A model generated the notes under the pieces. The model did no database searches. It was not told where the DNA came from and saw only the letters and a program-made list of their open reading frames with translations. Shown here piece after piece: positions 38,760-51,014 of a stretch of 64,000 nucleotides of DNA (positions are counted from its first letter, which is position 1; each line of letters starts with the position of its first letter). The stretch comes from Dermanyssus gallinae. Taxonomy: Eukaryota > Arthropoda > Arachnida > Mesostigmata > Dermanyssidae. The stretch is from NCBI GenBank assembly GCA_003439945.1, contig QVRM01005202.1, positions 884,001 to 948,000 on the forward strand, in the 5' to 3' direction. The translations under genes and the position numbers were made by a program.

Positions 38760-41700
38760 ATATTAGAGTTTCTTGATATTTATATTTATTTTCTATTTGC
38801 TTTGTTGTATTTAGATTTCTCTTTTGAGTATTTTTATATATATTTATTTTCTCATTAATATTCATATCATATTCTTCATATTATATTCATATCATATTCA
38901 TATGTATATATATATTTATAATCTATCATTTAGCAGATCAATTAGACGCACCGCGGTAATAACCAACGCAACTATTAGTAAACTTTATTTACTTAAAATA
39001 CGTTCCATAGTTTCCACACTTGACTCAGCGGGATTCGTTTCATTGTGCTCTCTTGGAACTCCTCCTGGAATAGTATGTGCACCTCATCTCGTTCCAGTTA
39101 ATACCCCGCTTCTGCAACGTATTACTATCGCTGCGTGATGTATCGTTACAAGCAGTTTTGTGGTGATGCAGTGGTTTTTCGGTTCACCTGATGATATTAT
39201 GGGCCGGGCCGTTGTTGCTCTGTGTTGTGGTTGCTGTACAATTGCAGTCACATTTTGTGTCGTTGCTGTCGTTGACCTGAGTTAATTCGGTCATGTTTAT
39301 AGCTGTTTTGCGAGTTATCCTGTTGCACTAGCTGTTTTAGTTGTTGTTGTTGTTGTTTTCTTACAGTCATTTTTATGTGTGTTCTCTGTTGTTACTGCTG
39401 TTTTGTATTGTGCTGTTATTGTTGTCGAAAAGTCATTGTGGGTGTTGTTGTTGTTGTTTGGTTGTTGTTGTTGTTGTTGCTGTGGTTGTAGTAATTGTGG
39501 TACTTGTGGTATTTGTTGTTACTAGTTGTGGCTGTAATTAAATGTTGTTGTTAGATGTGTTTGTGTGTGTGTTGTGCCTATGGCCCTCAATGACTTATAA
39601 TTGGTGCTATTTACGCTCTATATTTTATTTAGTCGCCACCTATCGGTTAGTGATGTCCAAAGTAGAAGAAACGTTCCTTACGGACATTCAGAACGAGCGT
39701 GTTTACGTGTATAATAGACCGTCATGTGTGCTGCGTTTCGAGTGGCATCAGGAACAAACAATGTTTCGGTATGAGGAGCGCGATCATAAGGAAGATAATC
39801 GCTTATATAATACGTCGCTCGCGCTGCTCACGCGGCCGCTAGTAAACAACGTTCCCCTAGAAGGGGAAGTGAGGAGGTCGGTGGGAGGGAGGTAGTAGGC
39901 ATACGAGTGCTTTCAGCGCCTGTAGGAGGTTGTGTACGCTGCGATTACGGTTACAATCTCCCCCTCTCTGTCTGTCTTTCGAGGGTTTTTTTTTGTTCAA
40001 AGATGAGTAGCTTTGTTTGCCATTGTTACACACCTGTGCCTTATGTTGATATTGTTGTTTCGCTGTTGTTGTTGTCGCCAAATATCTCAAATCGATATTC
40101 CCAAACGCCGGCTTGGCTCTCTCTATATTGTGATCACTTACCAGTGATCACTCATTCAATTGATGGTGCTAGTTGTCTCTCAATATATAGAAGCAAGTCT
40201 CTTTACGCGACGCTCGCCCAAAAAGCGGCTTTAAAGTGTGTAATTAGCATACGTACTGATTCGGAAGCCAGTTGAGTGCAATCGTAATAATAATAATAAT
40301 AACTATTATTATCATCATCATATGTTGGGAGATGTATTAACTACCGCATATAACTAGGTATTATCGTCATCCTCATCGTAATCGTCATCATCAATTATTA
40401 TCATCATCATATATCCTTATCATCAGTTATTGTTAACCGAACACGTTCTGACTAAATACTTTGTACATCCACGCACATATATCGTCTCTAATACATTCAA
40501 ATACACTCACTCACTCACTTATTCACTTTCAAGTCATGCAGACACTTGGATTCTTCTCGGTATTTAAGGAGTATTTTTGCCTTGCTTGATCGTTCTAACA
40601 GCAATTAATTAACAGTAGCGGTCGTAGGTTTGGTATTAGTAGTAGGGGTAGTAGTGGTAGTAGTAGTAGTAGAAGTAGTACTAATAGTAGTAGTAGCTTC
40701 AATTCATTTCATTTACATTACGCCAACAGCACATCTCTCATACAACAGTGTTACTGTACAAGGTCAAGGGTAGAGGTCAACTGGATGCGGTGATTACGAA
40801 CAAACCACACAGCCAGACCCCGAACTCGAACGTAATTAGAAGAAGACACCAATAACGGGTGTATATGTTTTTGTGCTAATTAGCGCGACAGCGATGGCCA
40901 TGATGGTTGTTGTTGTTGGTAAGTAATATAAAGCAATATGCAACTGCATGCAATGTGACAACAGCGTTCATTCGTCACCACCAGCGTCATTGATAAGCTG
41001 GAGGCAGAATACCATATGAACATCATACTGTTGTTGTTGTTTTGCGGTGGCCATTATCGCTGTTGTGCCTTGGTTTGGATAACTGGCTGTCATTTAAAAT
41101 TCTCCTTTACAGTTATGTTTTACTCAATCGCTCTCTCTCTGTCTCCCCCTCTCTCTCTCGCGTGCGCGATCTCTCTTATAGATAGCCTCCTCTTACCAAC
41201 GAGCCGGATTGAAATGCAACTTGTTACTACTTCTGGTAGGTTGATTCTCTAACGCATGAAATATCCACCACACGCTACCTTTTTTGATTTTCAAATAAAC
41301 AGCTCGGGTGGCGTAACTACGACACAAACGGTGCCCCCCGAGTGTTTGTCCTCCTCTGCTTCTCTACCTCTCTACGGTTGTCGAGCGGTACATGCACAGC
41401 GTGGGGTGAACTTGAGTCACCAACATCGATTAGCCGGCTTTGGGCTCGGCTTTTTTCACCTCTATATGCGTGCGCGTGAGTGTATATATGCAGCTTATTC
41501 CTATGTGTGTTATCTTCTTCATCAGGCATGAGAAACATCTTCATTTTTTTCTTCAGTTGGTAGCTAGTTTCGTGATAATGCGGTATCAACTTAGCAGGAC
41601 CCGATATCTGGTTGACTGTTGCGGCTTGTGCAATGGGTGCAAGCCGAGAAGCAAGCAACATAAATAGCGTCTAAGCAGACGCTCGAACATCGAACGCTAT

Positions 41701-44700
41701 ACATTATAATACTTCGTAATGAAGTTCGACTGCAGCACGTGGAATGTTCGGGGGAATAACACGCGGCAGATTAAAGCGCTTGCCTGGTTTGAATTGACTA
41801 GTTGACTGAGGTTCGTTTGGAAGCTCCCGCCAAGGGTTACAAAGTGCCGGGGACCTCCAAATATAAACGGCCCCCTAGCTCCCCCAAATAGGAAGGGGCT
41901 GGAACAAGAGCAGTAAAGGAACAACGAAATAGATTTACAAACTAACAATCACAAAGACAATTGGAAGAGAAAGTAAAATCCTCGTTCTGGTCGTTCCATC
42001 ATTGTGTGAATTGGATTTGTTTTTTTCACAGTTCCGCGGGGCGGATCTTCCGGATACCTTTGCGAGAAAACTGAACGCCCAACACACGCACACAAGAAAT
42101 CGTGGGCCTAGAGCATCTAGAGCGATGCTTGTCATTGTCGCTTTTTGTACCTTACACAGCGACCTTGCACAGAGGCGTTGCAGGTGAATTAAATTATAGA
42201 CTTTGTCGAACGAGCAGACGGCAGATATGGCCGGCCGGATTGTGTGAGACGCGATCAATGCCTGTCTCTGCCCGGTCGCTCGTCAACTCGTCCACAGACA
42301 GAGCAGTGAGATCTGTCGACGACGTGATGAAATGAAACCACTCGCCACGTGTTTGCTTGTTGATCAGTGGTTGACTCACCACTCATCACATTACTTACAT
42401 TTTCAGAGTCAAGTGTTGTTGTTGTTGTGCAGCCTGGGGCAACTAGCTAGTGGTAGTAACGGTAATTGTCAGGCGATGATCAAGAGCAGGGTGCTGCTAC
42501 CTGTGTGGTAGCATCATCTGCGCTATCGTATCTATCTAAGCATCCTCTTAATAATCATCATTTTCGTAATGAGTTGAGTGAGCAAGAACCCTGGCAGAAT
42601 TCGCACCGTCTGCTTCGCATTCTCCCCGTGCCCCTACGAAAACCTCTCCAGCCACCCTAACTCCTCCTCCTCAACTGAGTGGCGTTTGAACTGCACGGTC
42701 ACCACCACCACTACCTTCTCACAGAAGAACGTAACGGCAAACGTAGACAAAGAGGAAGGTGTCAAACAAAAGGTGGATAAAAACAACGCGTTTCCATACG
42801 GAACGACACGTACTGTCACATCCATGCCTGCGTCCGTAAACTAGACAATAGCAAAGACATCTGGAGGAGATTCTAGGAAAGCAATGGAAATTGGCGGAGA
42901 CCGAAGGGAATAGCGAAGAAGAGAGAGATACAAAAATACAGATAAGATTACTGCAGCATAAAACGATTGAGCAAAGATACAATTATTTCTGTATAGAAAC
43001 AAATAAACCTACAAACAAGAAGCAAACACCTCCGGAGGGACAGAGCGACAGACAGAGAGACAGAGAGAGAAAAAGGACTAACGTCTTTCCCGAAAGAAGG
43101 ACGGGTAATTGGGTATGGGAAACAGGCCACTAAAAAAATCTTTGTGAATTGTGACAGCCATCTATATAGCAAGAGAACGATTATGTATACTGCATTGATA
43201 TGCGTTAAAACGTCACAATATCGTAATTGGGCAAGTTGCCTCTTCCGCCCAACTCTGACCAGCGTCGCCACTGCCATTCCACTTTTTCTGTACCTCCACC
43301 AGTCGCTGTAGTAGTGCCAGTGACGAGGTCAGCAGCGGCAAGAACAGCAGTAGAGCCCAAGTTGAGTGCCATCATCTCGGCATCTTTTCCTAGCCTATTC
43401 ATGTGCGATCATCAAGTCATCTTATTCTATTCATTACAACTGCCGTCGTTACATTCGCCTGATTATCGTGACGCTTACCACGGCGGCTATCGCGACTAGT
43501 AATTACAACAACAACCACGACAACCACGATAACAACTACGACATGGATTCCAGTTGCGAAACTGGACGGCAAGCATTACGTTTGAGCCATGACGTTAGGT
43601 TACCGGCGGCTCTGTCGTCGTGTGAAGGGTAGGCAGAGTCCTGCACAAGGAAGAACCACAACGCAGGCGGTGGCATACTAGATGAGATGTTAAAAGTAAT
43701 GATGTGGGTGGGACTTCTGCTGCTACTATCGCCGGAACTACCGATGCTACTGATAATACTGTGCAATGTCATCGGTCTTCAAATGTGGGTTACACCCCTA
43801 TTTCTTTTTCTCTCTCTCTCAATATATATATCCTCTTTCCCTCTCGACATATATATATATATATATAGCCTCTTTCTCTCTCTCGCTCCGTTGATCTTGA
43901 CGAAACAAGTATAAAACACCATAATACTCTATACTTCTTTTTGATCTATTTTCTTAATCGTATGATATTCACAATCCTCTCGCTCTCTCCCTGCCCATTT
44001 CTCTCTCTTGCTCCTGCTCTGCCTCTTACATTTTACCTTTCTCTCTATCTCTCTCCGTCTATATATATATATATATATATCTACCGCTGCTTCTCTGCTC
44101 ATTTCCCTTAACTAAGTCTCGTTTCGGCTTGTCGATCCGTTAGCTTCGTCAGCCGACGACGTGGGGTGCGCTCGCGAACGAGATCGAGACACGCACAATC
44201 TCTACCTAGGTAGAACCTGCACGCAACGAGCCAAGCCAGAGTAGTAACAAACATTCTTCCTAGACAAAACAAACAAGACAAACGCTTAACGACGTGAGCA
44301 CACGACCATAACACCCTGTGTTCGCCAGTTTAACTCCTTATTTTGTGGGGGGGGGGCATCACATCTAGTCTACTAGTGCGTGACAGTCATGAACGTCACG
44401 TTCGACGCATGCATGACTCTCTATATTGCCCATGCCTGGTGTCGTCTATGTACGTATGCACATATAAGATGGTTAAACGTATACATGCACACAATCGCGT
44501 TCAACAGCTGCTTTCTCCAAACGTATCCCTGGCTTTGTCTTTCTGCTCGGCGCGTCGTCTGTGTCGCCCGATGCGTCAGTTCTGTCGGCGGCGGCGGCAG
44601 CGTCATCGCTCCTTGGCCATTTAAGTCTTCTAGAAATTCTTGCTAGACTCCATTCATTTGCTTACGCGTACGAATTGAAAAGCAAAATGAACTGCAAGCT
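38760..44700. other. Repeat-punctuated non-coding DNA, no supported gene
   Basis: Contains (GTT)n-rich DNA (39330-39535), (ATC/AAT)n at 40285-40420, (TAG)n at 40655-40700, CT-rich and (TA)n blocks at 43805-43870 and 43975-44080. Open frames here are explained by the repeats or show no domain. It lies downstream of the minus-strand Ig gene and might include its 3' UTR, though no polyadenylation signal could be fixed. Confidence 0.45.
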
Positions 44701-44727
44701 TTCCTTTCGCCCCGTCCCTCAGATACG

Positions 44728-44828
44728 TTACAGGGGACTCGGCCGCGTTAGAACGCTAATTCCAAACTGAATCAGCAACAGCATGAAGGCTTCGAGTGAC
44801 AGCAAAGAAGTGGCCCGTGAAGGTGCAC
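44728..44828 (-). CDS. Ig gene, last exon: hydrophobic C-terminus
   Basis: On the minus strand the acceptor is CGCTTGTTTTCAG (to 44829). It enters in phase 1 and completes a Gly codon, then reads APSRATSLLSLEAFMLLLIQ, FGISVLTRPSPL, stop TAA at 44730-44728. The small residues N-G-A-P-S, a short spacer and 15 hydrophobic residues near the C-terminus resemble a GPI-attachment signal; a transmembrane tail is the alternative. It would be invisible to an ATG-based search. Confidence 0.6.
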
Positions 44829-44903
44829 CTGAAAACAAGCGCATAATAAAGCTTTTAGGCAAAGAACACAGAACAATATAGGTTTATGGTGCGCTAAGTG
44901 TTC

Positions 44904-44938
<35 letters not shown>

Positions 44939-45524
44939 GAAATAAAAAATAGTGCTTCAAATGCTGTCTCTAGAAATCCTTAAATTCATTATTATTAAAT
45001 ATTATTTAAAACGAATATGCAATATTATATATAGCTTCAATTGATATGTAATACGTTTATGCATCTGCGTCTTCTATGTAAAGTTGCATGTGAATTAATA
45101 CAGCAATAACACTGATCCTGAAAAGGAATAAATCAATGCAGCAAAATCACGTGGATTTTCATGTCATCCGCTAATGTGATTAGCATCACAAATGTCACCT
45201 GTATCGTGTGGTTACAGTACTATTTATTTTTCTCTATCTATTTCCATCAAAATCTGACACTGCGTGCTCGGAGTCCAGTCGCGGACTAAGCGTGACAGAA
45301 CCTGCAGTCCCACAGAAATGTCACAGAGCACTATCGCACGGACACAGCATCCTTCCGCAGCTGGAATATACTAACTGAAGATGATGCATGGACCCAGTAA
45401 CTGACCCACAACAAGCTCGAAGGGTATAATACATTGCAAGTAACAACAACAACAACAATAATAACAATAACTATAATAACAACTAGATGTCAAATGATTG
45501 TTTTCTTTGTTTTGTTTACCATAC

Positions 45525-45738
45525 CGTTTAGGAAGAAATAGCCAGCGCTGCGTGCCTGCATCTTGAGCGTGCGAACCTTGGTGGCGTTCCACAGGGCATG
45601 AGCCTGAACGGCAACGCAGCGTAAGAGCGGCCGAATCCGGTCCGAGCGTTGAAGGTGGACGCTGACGTCGGATTTGACGCTCAGCGAGGGATGTACCCTC
45701 ATGTAGGTCTCCAGTCGCCGTGTGTTGTTCGTGTCCAG
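45525..45738 (-). CDS. Ig gene, penultimate exon: second half of an Ig domain
   Basis: The acceptor is GAACTGCAG and the donor ACG|GTATGG; 214 nt, phase 0 in and phase 1 out. It encodes LDTNNTRRLETYMRVHPSLS, VKSDVSVHLQRSDRIRPLLR, CVAVQAHALWNATKVRTLKM and QARSAGYFFLN. The L-x-C pattern (LLRCVA) after an alternating strand is the F strand of an Ig fold, and NAT is a potential N-glycosylation site. The second Ig domains of Beaten-path proteins end similarly (L-x-C-x-A), which is why I suggest that family. Confidence 0.65.
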
Positions 45739-45903
45739 CTGCAGTTCGTAGAGTGACAATAACGATAAGATCAACAACAATAACTTTAGAAAATGCAGCC
45801 AGAAGTATTTACGAAAACGAGTATCCGTTGGCGCAAACTACAAGCGTCATCGTTATGCTGATCGCGGTTCTAGCTACTATGTTCCTGCTCTCATATATGT
45901 GTG

Positions 45904-45907
<4 letters not shown>

Positions 45908-45946
<39 letters not shown>
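45908..45946. repeat. (TA)n microsatellite in Ig-gene intron
   Basis: About 39 bp of TA repeat between the two Ig-half exons. Confidence 0.95.
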
Positions 45947-45948
<2 letters not shown>

Positions 45949-46383
45949 TATGGTAGTTGGCCTGACTAAACATTTCATCTTAGCCGGTGACGTCAATGAC
46001 CGAATAATACAGTCATTTGATCACCGATAATACTAATGATGAGAGTCGCTAGCATTAATGTCGACCTCGTAATGGCTCCATTGGTCGCCATAGAGCAAAC
46101 CACTACATGAATCATAGTGTAGCTTATATTCAGAGTGGTGGTGGAAGAGTGGCCCCGAGAAAGTCCTGCAACTTGAAGTCAAGCAAAAAACGATCACGGG
46201 CGGGCGTAAAATATGTCCTGAAATCTGGACGAGTAGTAGCGCTTGCTTAGTTGCATTTCTCCTAGCGGTGGTTCGATCGTGGTTGGCTTGCTAACTCACA
46301 TGAGTACATGGAAGTACCTATTGCACTATGCTTAGAGAACGAGTCGATAGTTTGAATCGAACTGATGTGAGAGGCATGCGCAC

Positions 46384-46499
46384 CTTTTTCCCGTTCAGGA
46401 ACCACGTGATGTCGCTGGCGTCGCTGGAGTCGCGCACGATGCACGATGCGTTCAAGACGTCGTGCTGCTGACTGTATGCGATTATCGGGTTCTCTTCAA
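46384..46499 (-). CDS. Ig gene exon: first half of an Ig domain
   Basis: The donor is AAAAAG|GTGCGC at 46383 and the probable acceptor GCGGCTCTTAG at 46500, giving 116 nt that enter with two bases of a split codon. It encodes EENPIIAYSQQHDVLNASC, IVRDSSDASDITWFLNGKK: the B-strand Cys (NASC) and C-strand Trp (ITWFLNGKK) of an Ig C2-type domain, with an NAS glycosylation site. Beaten-path second domains have the same layout (P-x-I ... NC ... LTWFINGE). Alternatively the frame continues upstream to an ATG at 46584 with a hydrophobic, signal-peptide-like start (MIVLLSSSMGLVRLL), which would make this a first exon. I favour the internal exon because the pyrimidine tract and AG are good. Confidence 0.6.
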
Positions 46500-46789
46500 C
46501 TAAGAGCCGCACGAGTCCCATGGAAGAAGACAATAAGACAATCATAGTCGAAGAACATTTAGTCAAGCATAGGAATTGTTTCATGTTTGTATTATTAGTA
46601 GTAGTAGTAGTAGTAGTAGTGCTATTATTTTGGGGCAAGAATACACTTAAACTGACAAAGAAAAGAGCTTAGGCAAAAGCTCTTTGAGGCCACAGCTAAG
46701 ATCGATCGCGTTCCTCCGACAGAGCTGCTGATGCAAGATGAGAGGAATAAGAGAGGCAACGGCAAGATGATGTTGAGTTGGAATACGCG

Positions 46790-47940
46790 CTTTATTTACA
46801 TAAAGGATAAGAATTTATTTTTGCATCAAATGACCCCCTCTCGGGTGTGCGTCAGTTGTATGTCCTGGCAACCCTCCAGGGGAACAGCGACATAACTATC
46901 TCTTTTCGAGCTATGCATTTGGGGTCGTATCTCACTTGAGATCTTGTGGTCGTTGGTATGCGAATAAAAAAGGAGCTGCAAAACTCCTAATTGGAAAAAA
47001 CATAGTTGGCAAATTTACAGTCTAATTCATTTAAAGTGTCTATGATATCTTTAACAACGGTTTGCGTCGGTGGGACGTCACAGAGATAAGAAACTCGGCG
47101 TGTGAATTTATTGATCACACCTCTCAGTAGTCGTTTATCTTTCTCGTTCATGGGGTACTACACTTGAGAGGCATACGTCAGGATGGGTTTTACATAAGTA
47201 TCAAATAATTTTATATACAGTTCTGGATTTTTAACAATGAAGAACCTGAGGATCCAGTTGCATCTTTTCGTCGCCTTAAGCGCGACTTGTCGACACTGCT
47301 CTAAAAATTTCAGGTCAGGTGTCATAATTATACCTAAGTCCCTCATAGCAGTTACATTTTCGAGTGGAACATTGTTGATTTTATATACAAAGTGATAATT
47401 TCTTCTTCCAAAGTGCATTACTGTACACTTCGGGATCGACAGTTTCTGCGTCCATTTATAAAAATTGTCTATACATCTCTGCATGCGTTCACAGTCTGAT
47501 GTAGAATTGGCGCGTGCATATATTTTCACGTCATCAGCATATACTTTCGTCGATACCTCATCGGGTATTATGGATAAATTTGAGTTTGTATACAAAATGT
47601 AGCATAAGCAGCCAAGAACTGTTCCTTGCGGACAGCCTGAGGTGACCTTAGCGGGAGTCGAGAAACAATCGTTCACTTTTACAAAAAAGCTTCTATCAGT
47701 CAGAAAGCTTTTAAACCAACGTAGAATTTTCGGTCCTACGCCGTGTCGGGATATACAGTCCAACCGTTTAGTGTGGGTGGTGGATTCGAAAGCTGACTTA
47801 AAGTCAAACAACAGCACGTCGAAGCAGTCTCCTCGATTCATCATTTCTCCGAAGTCTTGCTCACACATCAATAGCTGTAGAACAGTGGACCTTCCGATAA
47901 CACTCTCGAACAGCTTTGTTGTTCCAACAGTTGTTACCAA
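46790..47940 (-). pseudogene. CR1/L2-like LINE RT fragment, minus strand
   Basis: Starts abruptly beside a (TAA)n tract and reads FDVLLFDFKSAFESTTHTKR, GCPQGTVLGCLCYILYTN, KVYADDVKIYARA, VTAMRDLGIIMTPDLKFLEQ and FIVKNPELYIKLFDTYVKPI, with a stop at 47158-47160. After that stop it continues NEKDKRLLRGVINKFTRRVS and PPTQTVVKDIIDTLNEL. The 3' end near 46790 reads TTTATGTAAATAAAGCGCG. It is 5'-truncated within the RT domain and lies upstream of the Ig exons, probably in an intron of that gene. Confidence 0.75.
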
Positions 47941-48074
<134 letters not shown>

Positions 48075-48076
48075 TT

Positions 48077-48136
48077 TACAAACAATATTGTAGACATTCT
48101 ATAATTAATTATATATTATCTACAATATTGTTTGTA
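48077..48136. repeat. Short perfect inverted repeat (18-bp arms)
   Basis: The arms TACAAACAATATTGTAGA and TCTACAATATTGTTTGTA enclose a 24-bp AT loop. It abuts the (TAA)n tract and could be a MITE end or a cruciform-forming site. Confidence 0.85.
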
Positions 48137-48139
48137 TAG

Positions 48140-48574
48140 TATGTATTAGTAATTGTGATACCTGCACATATTCTTTATAATAAACCTTTTCACCAATTTT
48201 TTTAAGTATTCGTATACATTGTCATCATCGTCGTGGCAAAAGCTTGGTTCTAAAAAACTAAGCAGTTAGCACAGTAAAATCGAATCCTCGAGCTAAACCG
48301 GCTCGAGACTTGCCCTGCTGTTACATTTTTCTGCTGGAGCTCCAGTACGAGCACGCTAAAAGTTGGGCCCCCTTTTTTACAAACAATAAAGAAATTGCTT
48401 ACACGGCCGTAAAAAGCCTATTTATACAGACACTTTGCGGCACTAGGCATCGGCACACTATCAGGCATCGCCCCTTGTATGCATGTAAGATCGTTCGATT
48501 CCTAATTGTGCCGTGTTTTGGTTTCGTATAAAAGATTATTCAGCATGCATATGCAACAAATTAATTTATAAACC

Positions 48575-48622
<48 letters not shown>

Positions 48623-48785
48623 CAACGTTTAGGACGAACACCATAGAGAACTCATATGGAAAAAATATTAATTAAGCGGATAGGGGACTCATGGCAAAGG
48701 GCAAGCTAAATATAGGATGTACAACCAGCATGTAACGAAGTGGCTGAGCTTTCCCAGCTGCTTCTACTACGAAAATGTTTGATAT
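48140..48785. other. No recognised gene; (TA)n at 48579-48613
   Basis: Nothing beyond one TA tract. Confidence 0.5.
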
Positions 48786-48789
48786 ATCA

Positions 48790-49308
48790 TCAAGTAATGT
48801 AAAGGAAACAAAATTGAAAAACAAGGAGCCTTCTCTCTGGCGAGATTTGACACATTGAAAATAATTGGAGACAGAAGATCCCTGCCTGGTACGCAAGCAA
48901 GGTCGAGGGCGTCCCGGCAAACTTGATAGCTTGCCTTGTTGATAGGAAAGCAAACGATAGGCTTAGAATGACAGCTGCAAAGCCCAGAAAATCAAAACTG
49001 CTGCCCACAATAGCAGTGATGAAGGCACGAAAATAACGGGATACTAAACCAGGGGACAAGACTGAACAACGGCCGATCGAAGTAATACAATAAGTTAAAA
49101 AATTTAGGATTGCGGTGGCGTTGACGGCTGTAGCCAATGAAGTACTGGAGACAACCGTCAGTATTAACGCGGCTGCCTCCGGGTGAACAATTAACGAAAA
49201 ACAAGACTCACACCGGGTTCGAGGAGCAGAACAATGAGATATTTTTCGATCAACACGAACAGGTGCAGAGCCGCTCGGGGCCTCCTTGAGACAACGGACA
49301 CCACTCAT
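48790..49308 (-). CDS. Hypothetical hydrophobic ORF, 172 codons
   Basis: An open ATG-to-stop frame with a polar N-terminus (MSGVRCLKEAPSGSAPVRV) and long hydrophobic segments around residues 48-75 (AALILTVVSSTSLATAVNA) and 97-125 (FITAIVGSSFDFLGFAAVIL). It could be a small multi-pass membrane protein, part of a spliced gene, or chance. I recognise no family, and base composition does not single it out. Weak call. Confidence 0.25.
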   Translation of the reverse strand: MSGVRCLKEAPSGSAPVRVDRKISHCSAPRTRCESCFSLIVHPEAAALILTVVSSTSLATAVNATAILNFLTYCITSIGRCSVLSPGLVSRYFRAFITAIVGSSFDFLGFAAVILSLSFAFLSTRQAIKFAGTPSTLLAYQAGIFCLQLFSMCQISPERRLLVFQFCFLYIT

Positions 49309-49564
49309 GGTCGTGGATAGCGTTAGTCATCGGCAGGGTGTGTGTCTTTCGTGTGCCTCTTGTAAAACCATCATAGGCATGTGACCTCTGAGCCAATCAC
49401 AGGCGGTAGCACACCGGCCGACCCACTACGACCTACTCGCCGGTGATCCGAGCAAGAACGTCACTTCAGATAGGGCCGATGTTCCGCCGCCATCAAAATA
49501 GGACTGCCTGCGATAAGCTGCAGATCTGCTCGAATGCCTACACCGATTCCGAGCCGTCTGCAAA

Positions 49565-49665
49565 GCTGGCTGTAGATATCTTGGACGTCTGAGACACCTA
49601 TGGCACATCCTTTCGAATGTCATGGATGTCTTAGACGTCTAAGATTTCTAAGACATCTATGGCTT
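49565..49665. repeat. Imperfect GACGTCT/AAGACAT repeats
   Basis: Repeats of GGACGTCTGAGACACCTATG, then TGGATGTCTTAGACGTCTAA and TTTCTAAGACATCTATGGC form overlapping direct and inverted copies. Function unknown. Confidence 0.5.
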
Positions 49666-49753
49666 CCTTTTCCGCTCGCTGGATCTGCTCGAGTGTTACA
49701 GGTAAATATCCTCCTTATGCACTGCAAGCAAATCTCTGTGTTCCCCTCGTCAG

Positions 49754-49758
<5 letters not shown>

Positions 49759-49785
<27 letters not shown>
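49759..49785. repeat. (TA)n microsatellite
   Basis: About 27 bp of TA repeat. Confidence 0.9.
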
Positions 49786-49788
<3 letters not shown>

Positions 49789-50239
49789 TAAACAGATACG
49801 AAACGACACTGGATATAATTTAAGTCTGACATTCGCATTCTGACACGCCGATTACTTCCCTTCCAGGTCATTCATTTTGTCAATAAGTTCGGCTGTGACG
49901 GGCACTCCACTTTCTCACTGACTTGCCACAGTCTCCCTCGTGTATGTAGGTTCGTATCAGTTCAACTGATTTGGTTGATACGACGTTTCGTACCTCTTCA
50001 TTTAAATACATTTTTATATCTCTTGAGATGTTGTTCGTTAAGATCGTTCTATCTACCGCGTTATAAGTAAAAATAACATAGGATCGTAGAGTAAAATTCG
50101 CAAATTTAAGAAAGGAGTATCTCAATATTACAAAGAAGAGGTTGTTTTTATTAAAGGTACTTAGTGGGTATTGGATGAGGATACATTGGTGATATTGAAG
50201 CTTAGGTAATATACATGGTGCTGCTCTAAGCGCCGCTGA

Positions 50240-51010
50240 TACAATGGGGACTCCTCAAAGAGACCCTCTCAGTTGCCTGGCCTTCTCTTTGCTCATCGCA
50301 GACTTAGCCCGCCATGTGCAGAAGGAGTTTAGAAACGCCGTCGTCGTTATGAATGTGGATGACATAGTAGTGGCCCACCGGGACCGCGGTGCCATTCGTC
50401 GTATTGTCGGCGACGTAGAACGTTACCTTTACCGTAAGAGCCTTCAAATAAATTTGCGAAAGACGAAAGCCATTAACTTTCGCCGTGGGGGTCGGTTGGC
50501 TGTAGCAGACGTAATACCCCGTTGTGGCCAACTGCAGGAGTTTGTCAACTCCTTCTCGTATTTGGGTCTGAGACTACACTATACGGGAACGACCTTTACT
50601 TAGCACATCGGCGACAGGTGTCGGATGGCTATGGCTTCTATTCGCACAGAGGTGAGAGGCCTTCGACAACTGTCTCTTAGTGCCGCAGTGCGTCTTTTTG
50701 GGCTTAACATTGTGCCAGTGTTGACCTACAGACTTGGCAGGGTGTGGGGCCATCTTCCAGCGGCAAATTTTGCGCAGCTAGAAATATGCTTCACAATATA
50801 TATGAAGCGCGTTCTTTCTTCTTAAAATCTACATGTCAGGGCTATAACAAACCTATATATATGTTAGGGAGCATTTGAATATCGTTGGAAGTGCTAAATG
50901 TCAGCTTTGCACAAAGTTTACTGCACTTAGGGGACACTTTGTGAAACTTCTCACGCGTGAATAGTCTCATATGGAAGCCGTGCACAGCGAAACCGGTTAT
51001 TAAGTATCAA
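50240..51010 (+). pseudogene. LINE RT fragment, plus strand
   Basis: Reads MGTPQRDPLSCLAFSLLIAD (GxxQGDPLS box), VVVMNVDDIVVAHRDRGAIR (YADD box altered to NVDD), KSLQINLRKTKAINFRRGGR, SFSYLGLRLH, then after a stop CRMAMASIRTEVRGLRQLSL, LFGLNIVPVLTYRLGRVWGH and beyond 50830 a Cys-rich end (SAKCQLCTKF). Same family as 4270-5080. At least two stops. Confidence 0.7.
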
Positions 51011-51014
51011 TTTC

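Noticed and set aside
39542..39895. 117-codon plus-strand frame
   Set aside because: The middle part looks protein-like, but I can find no domain, homologue or exon boundary to support it.
49880..50125. Possible transposase N-terminal HTH (VSTKSVELIRTYIHEGDCGK)
   Set aside because: Only a short stretch resembles HTH starts of invertebrate transposases and no catalytic domain follows; too weak to call.
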